A stretch of 18,841 bases of DNA from Spongospora subterranea (Eukaryota; Endomyxa; Phytomyxea; Plasmodiophorida; Plasmodiophoridae): assembly GCA_900404475.1 (NCBI GenBank), contig OUQQ01000402.1, positions 11,101 through 29,941 on the forward strand. The letters run 5' to 3'. Made by a program: the position numbers and the translations under genes. This document shows positions 18,740-18,841 of this stretch, piece by piece. Every line of letters starts with the position of its first letter. Within the stretch, counting starts at the first letter, position 1. The notes beneath the pieces are model-generated. The model ran no database searches. It worked only from the letters and a program-made list of their open reading frames with translations, and had not been told where the DNA came from.

Positions 18740-18841
18740 ATGATCCGCCACAACAGAGACGAAGTCAACAATGGCCAATCACTCCGCAATCAACTGCGCA
18801 AGTCACGAATCGACGAGATGCTGGCGGCGATCGATCGTGTT
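18740..18841 (+). CDS. 5' end of an unknown protein, cut by window edge
   Basis: A plus-strand frame starts at ATG 18740 and is open for 34 codons to the last base. It begins MIRHNRDEVNNGQSL and continues with RNQLRKSRIDEMLAAIDRV, a charged amphipathic helix. Base use matches the neighbouring real genes (for example GCGGCGATCGATCG). Upstream 18565-18739 shows no other gene. It could also be the N-terminal exon of a longer gene. Too short to name. Confidence 0.45.
   Translation, partial: MIRHNRDEVNNGQSLRNQLRKSRIDEMLAAIDRV

Noticed and set aside
1..18841. CRISPR arrays, bacterial operons, ribosome binding sites
   Set aside because: The DNA is eukaryotic: spliceosomal introns, Pol III-type tRNA, no spacer-repeat arrays seen.

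Overview
The window is nuclear DNA of a eukaryote, most likely a protist. It holds three spliced protein genes with short canonical GT-AG introns, a eukaryotic tRNA-Phe(GAA) with no encoded CCA, and a fungal/plant/protist-type plasma-membrane proton pump (P3A P-type ATPase). The pump's M4 segment reads IPIAIE followed by LALGSREL, and its P/N-domain motif is MITGDH. Both recall stramenopile and other protist pumps more than fungal Pma1 or plant AHA, but no species can be named. One gene resembles ciliary coiled-coil proteins, which hints at a flagellated cell.

Right half (about 10.3-18.8 kb): compact, gene-rich, codons often ending in C/G. In order: the proton pump on + (22 exons, 870 aa); a six-exon coiled-coil gene on -, tail to tail with the pump and 62 bp away; the NOSIP-type double-RING/U-box E3 ligase on - (six exons, 275 aa); tRNA-Phe on -; and the first 34 codons of an unknown + gene cut by the window edge. 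All exon chains close in frame without a single indel, so sequence quality here is good.

Left half (about 1-8.1 kb): a graveyard of decayed genes and repeats. A diverged 0.5-kb inverted repeat (14-525 against 2147-1630) flanks a small intact gene for a probable tail-anchored membrane protein and a TTTTGGGCCA minisatellite. On the minus strand lie a frameshifted alpha-kinase (MHCK/eEF2K family) and, just upstream of it, a frameshifted protein with an AT-hook, a papain-like/USP-like His box and an acidic linker. A second copy of the AT-hook/Cys-box protein lies at 7.7-8.1 kb. A second, nested inverted repeat (about 6545-7555) appears to have landed inside this second copy. A palindromic ATTTTGCAAAAT-rich stretch sits between the two copies.

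Between the halves is one intact orphan ORF (8856-9581) with a basic, SAP-like N-terminal half and a very acidic tail. The pump's upstream region carries two AP-1/Gcn4-like heptamers.

The most interesting signal is the pairing of a mobile-element-style AT-hook/cysteine-peptidase protein with an alpha-kinase in one decayed unit, partly duplicated in tandem and broken by fold-back elements.
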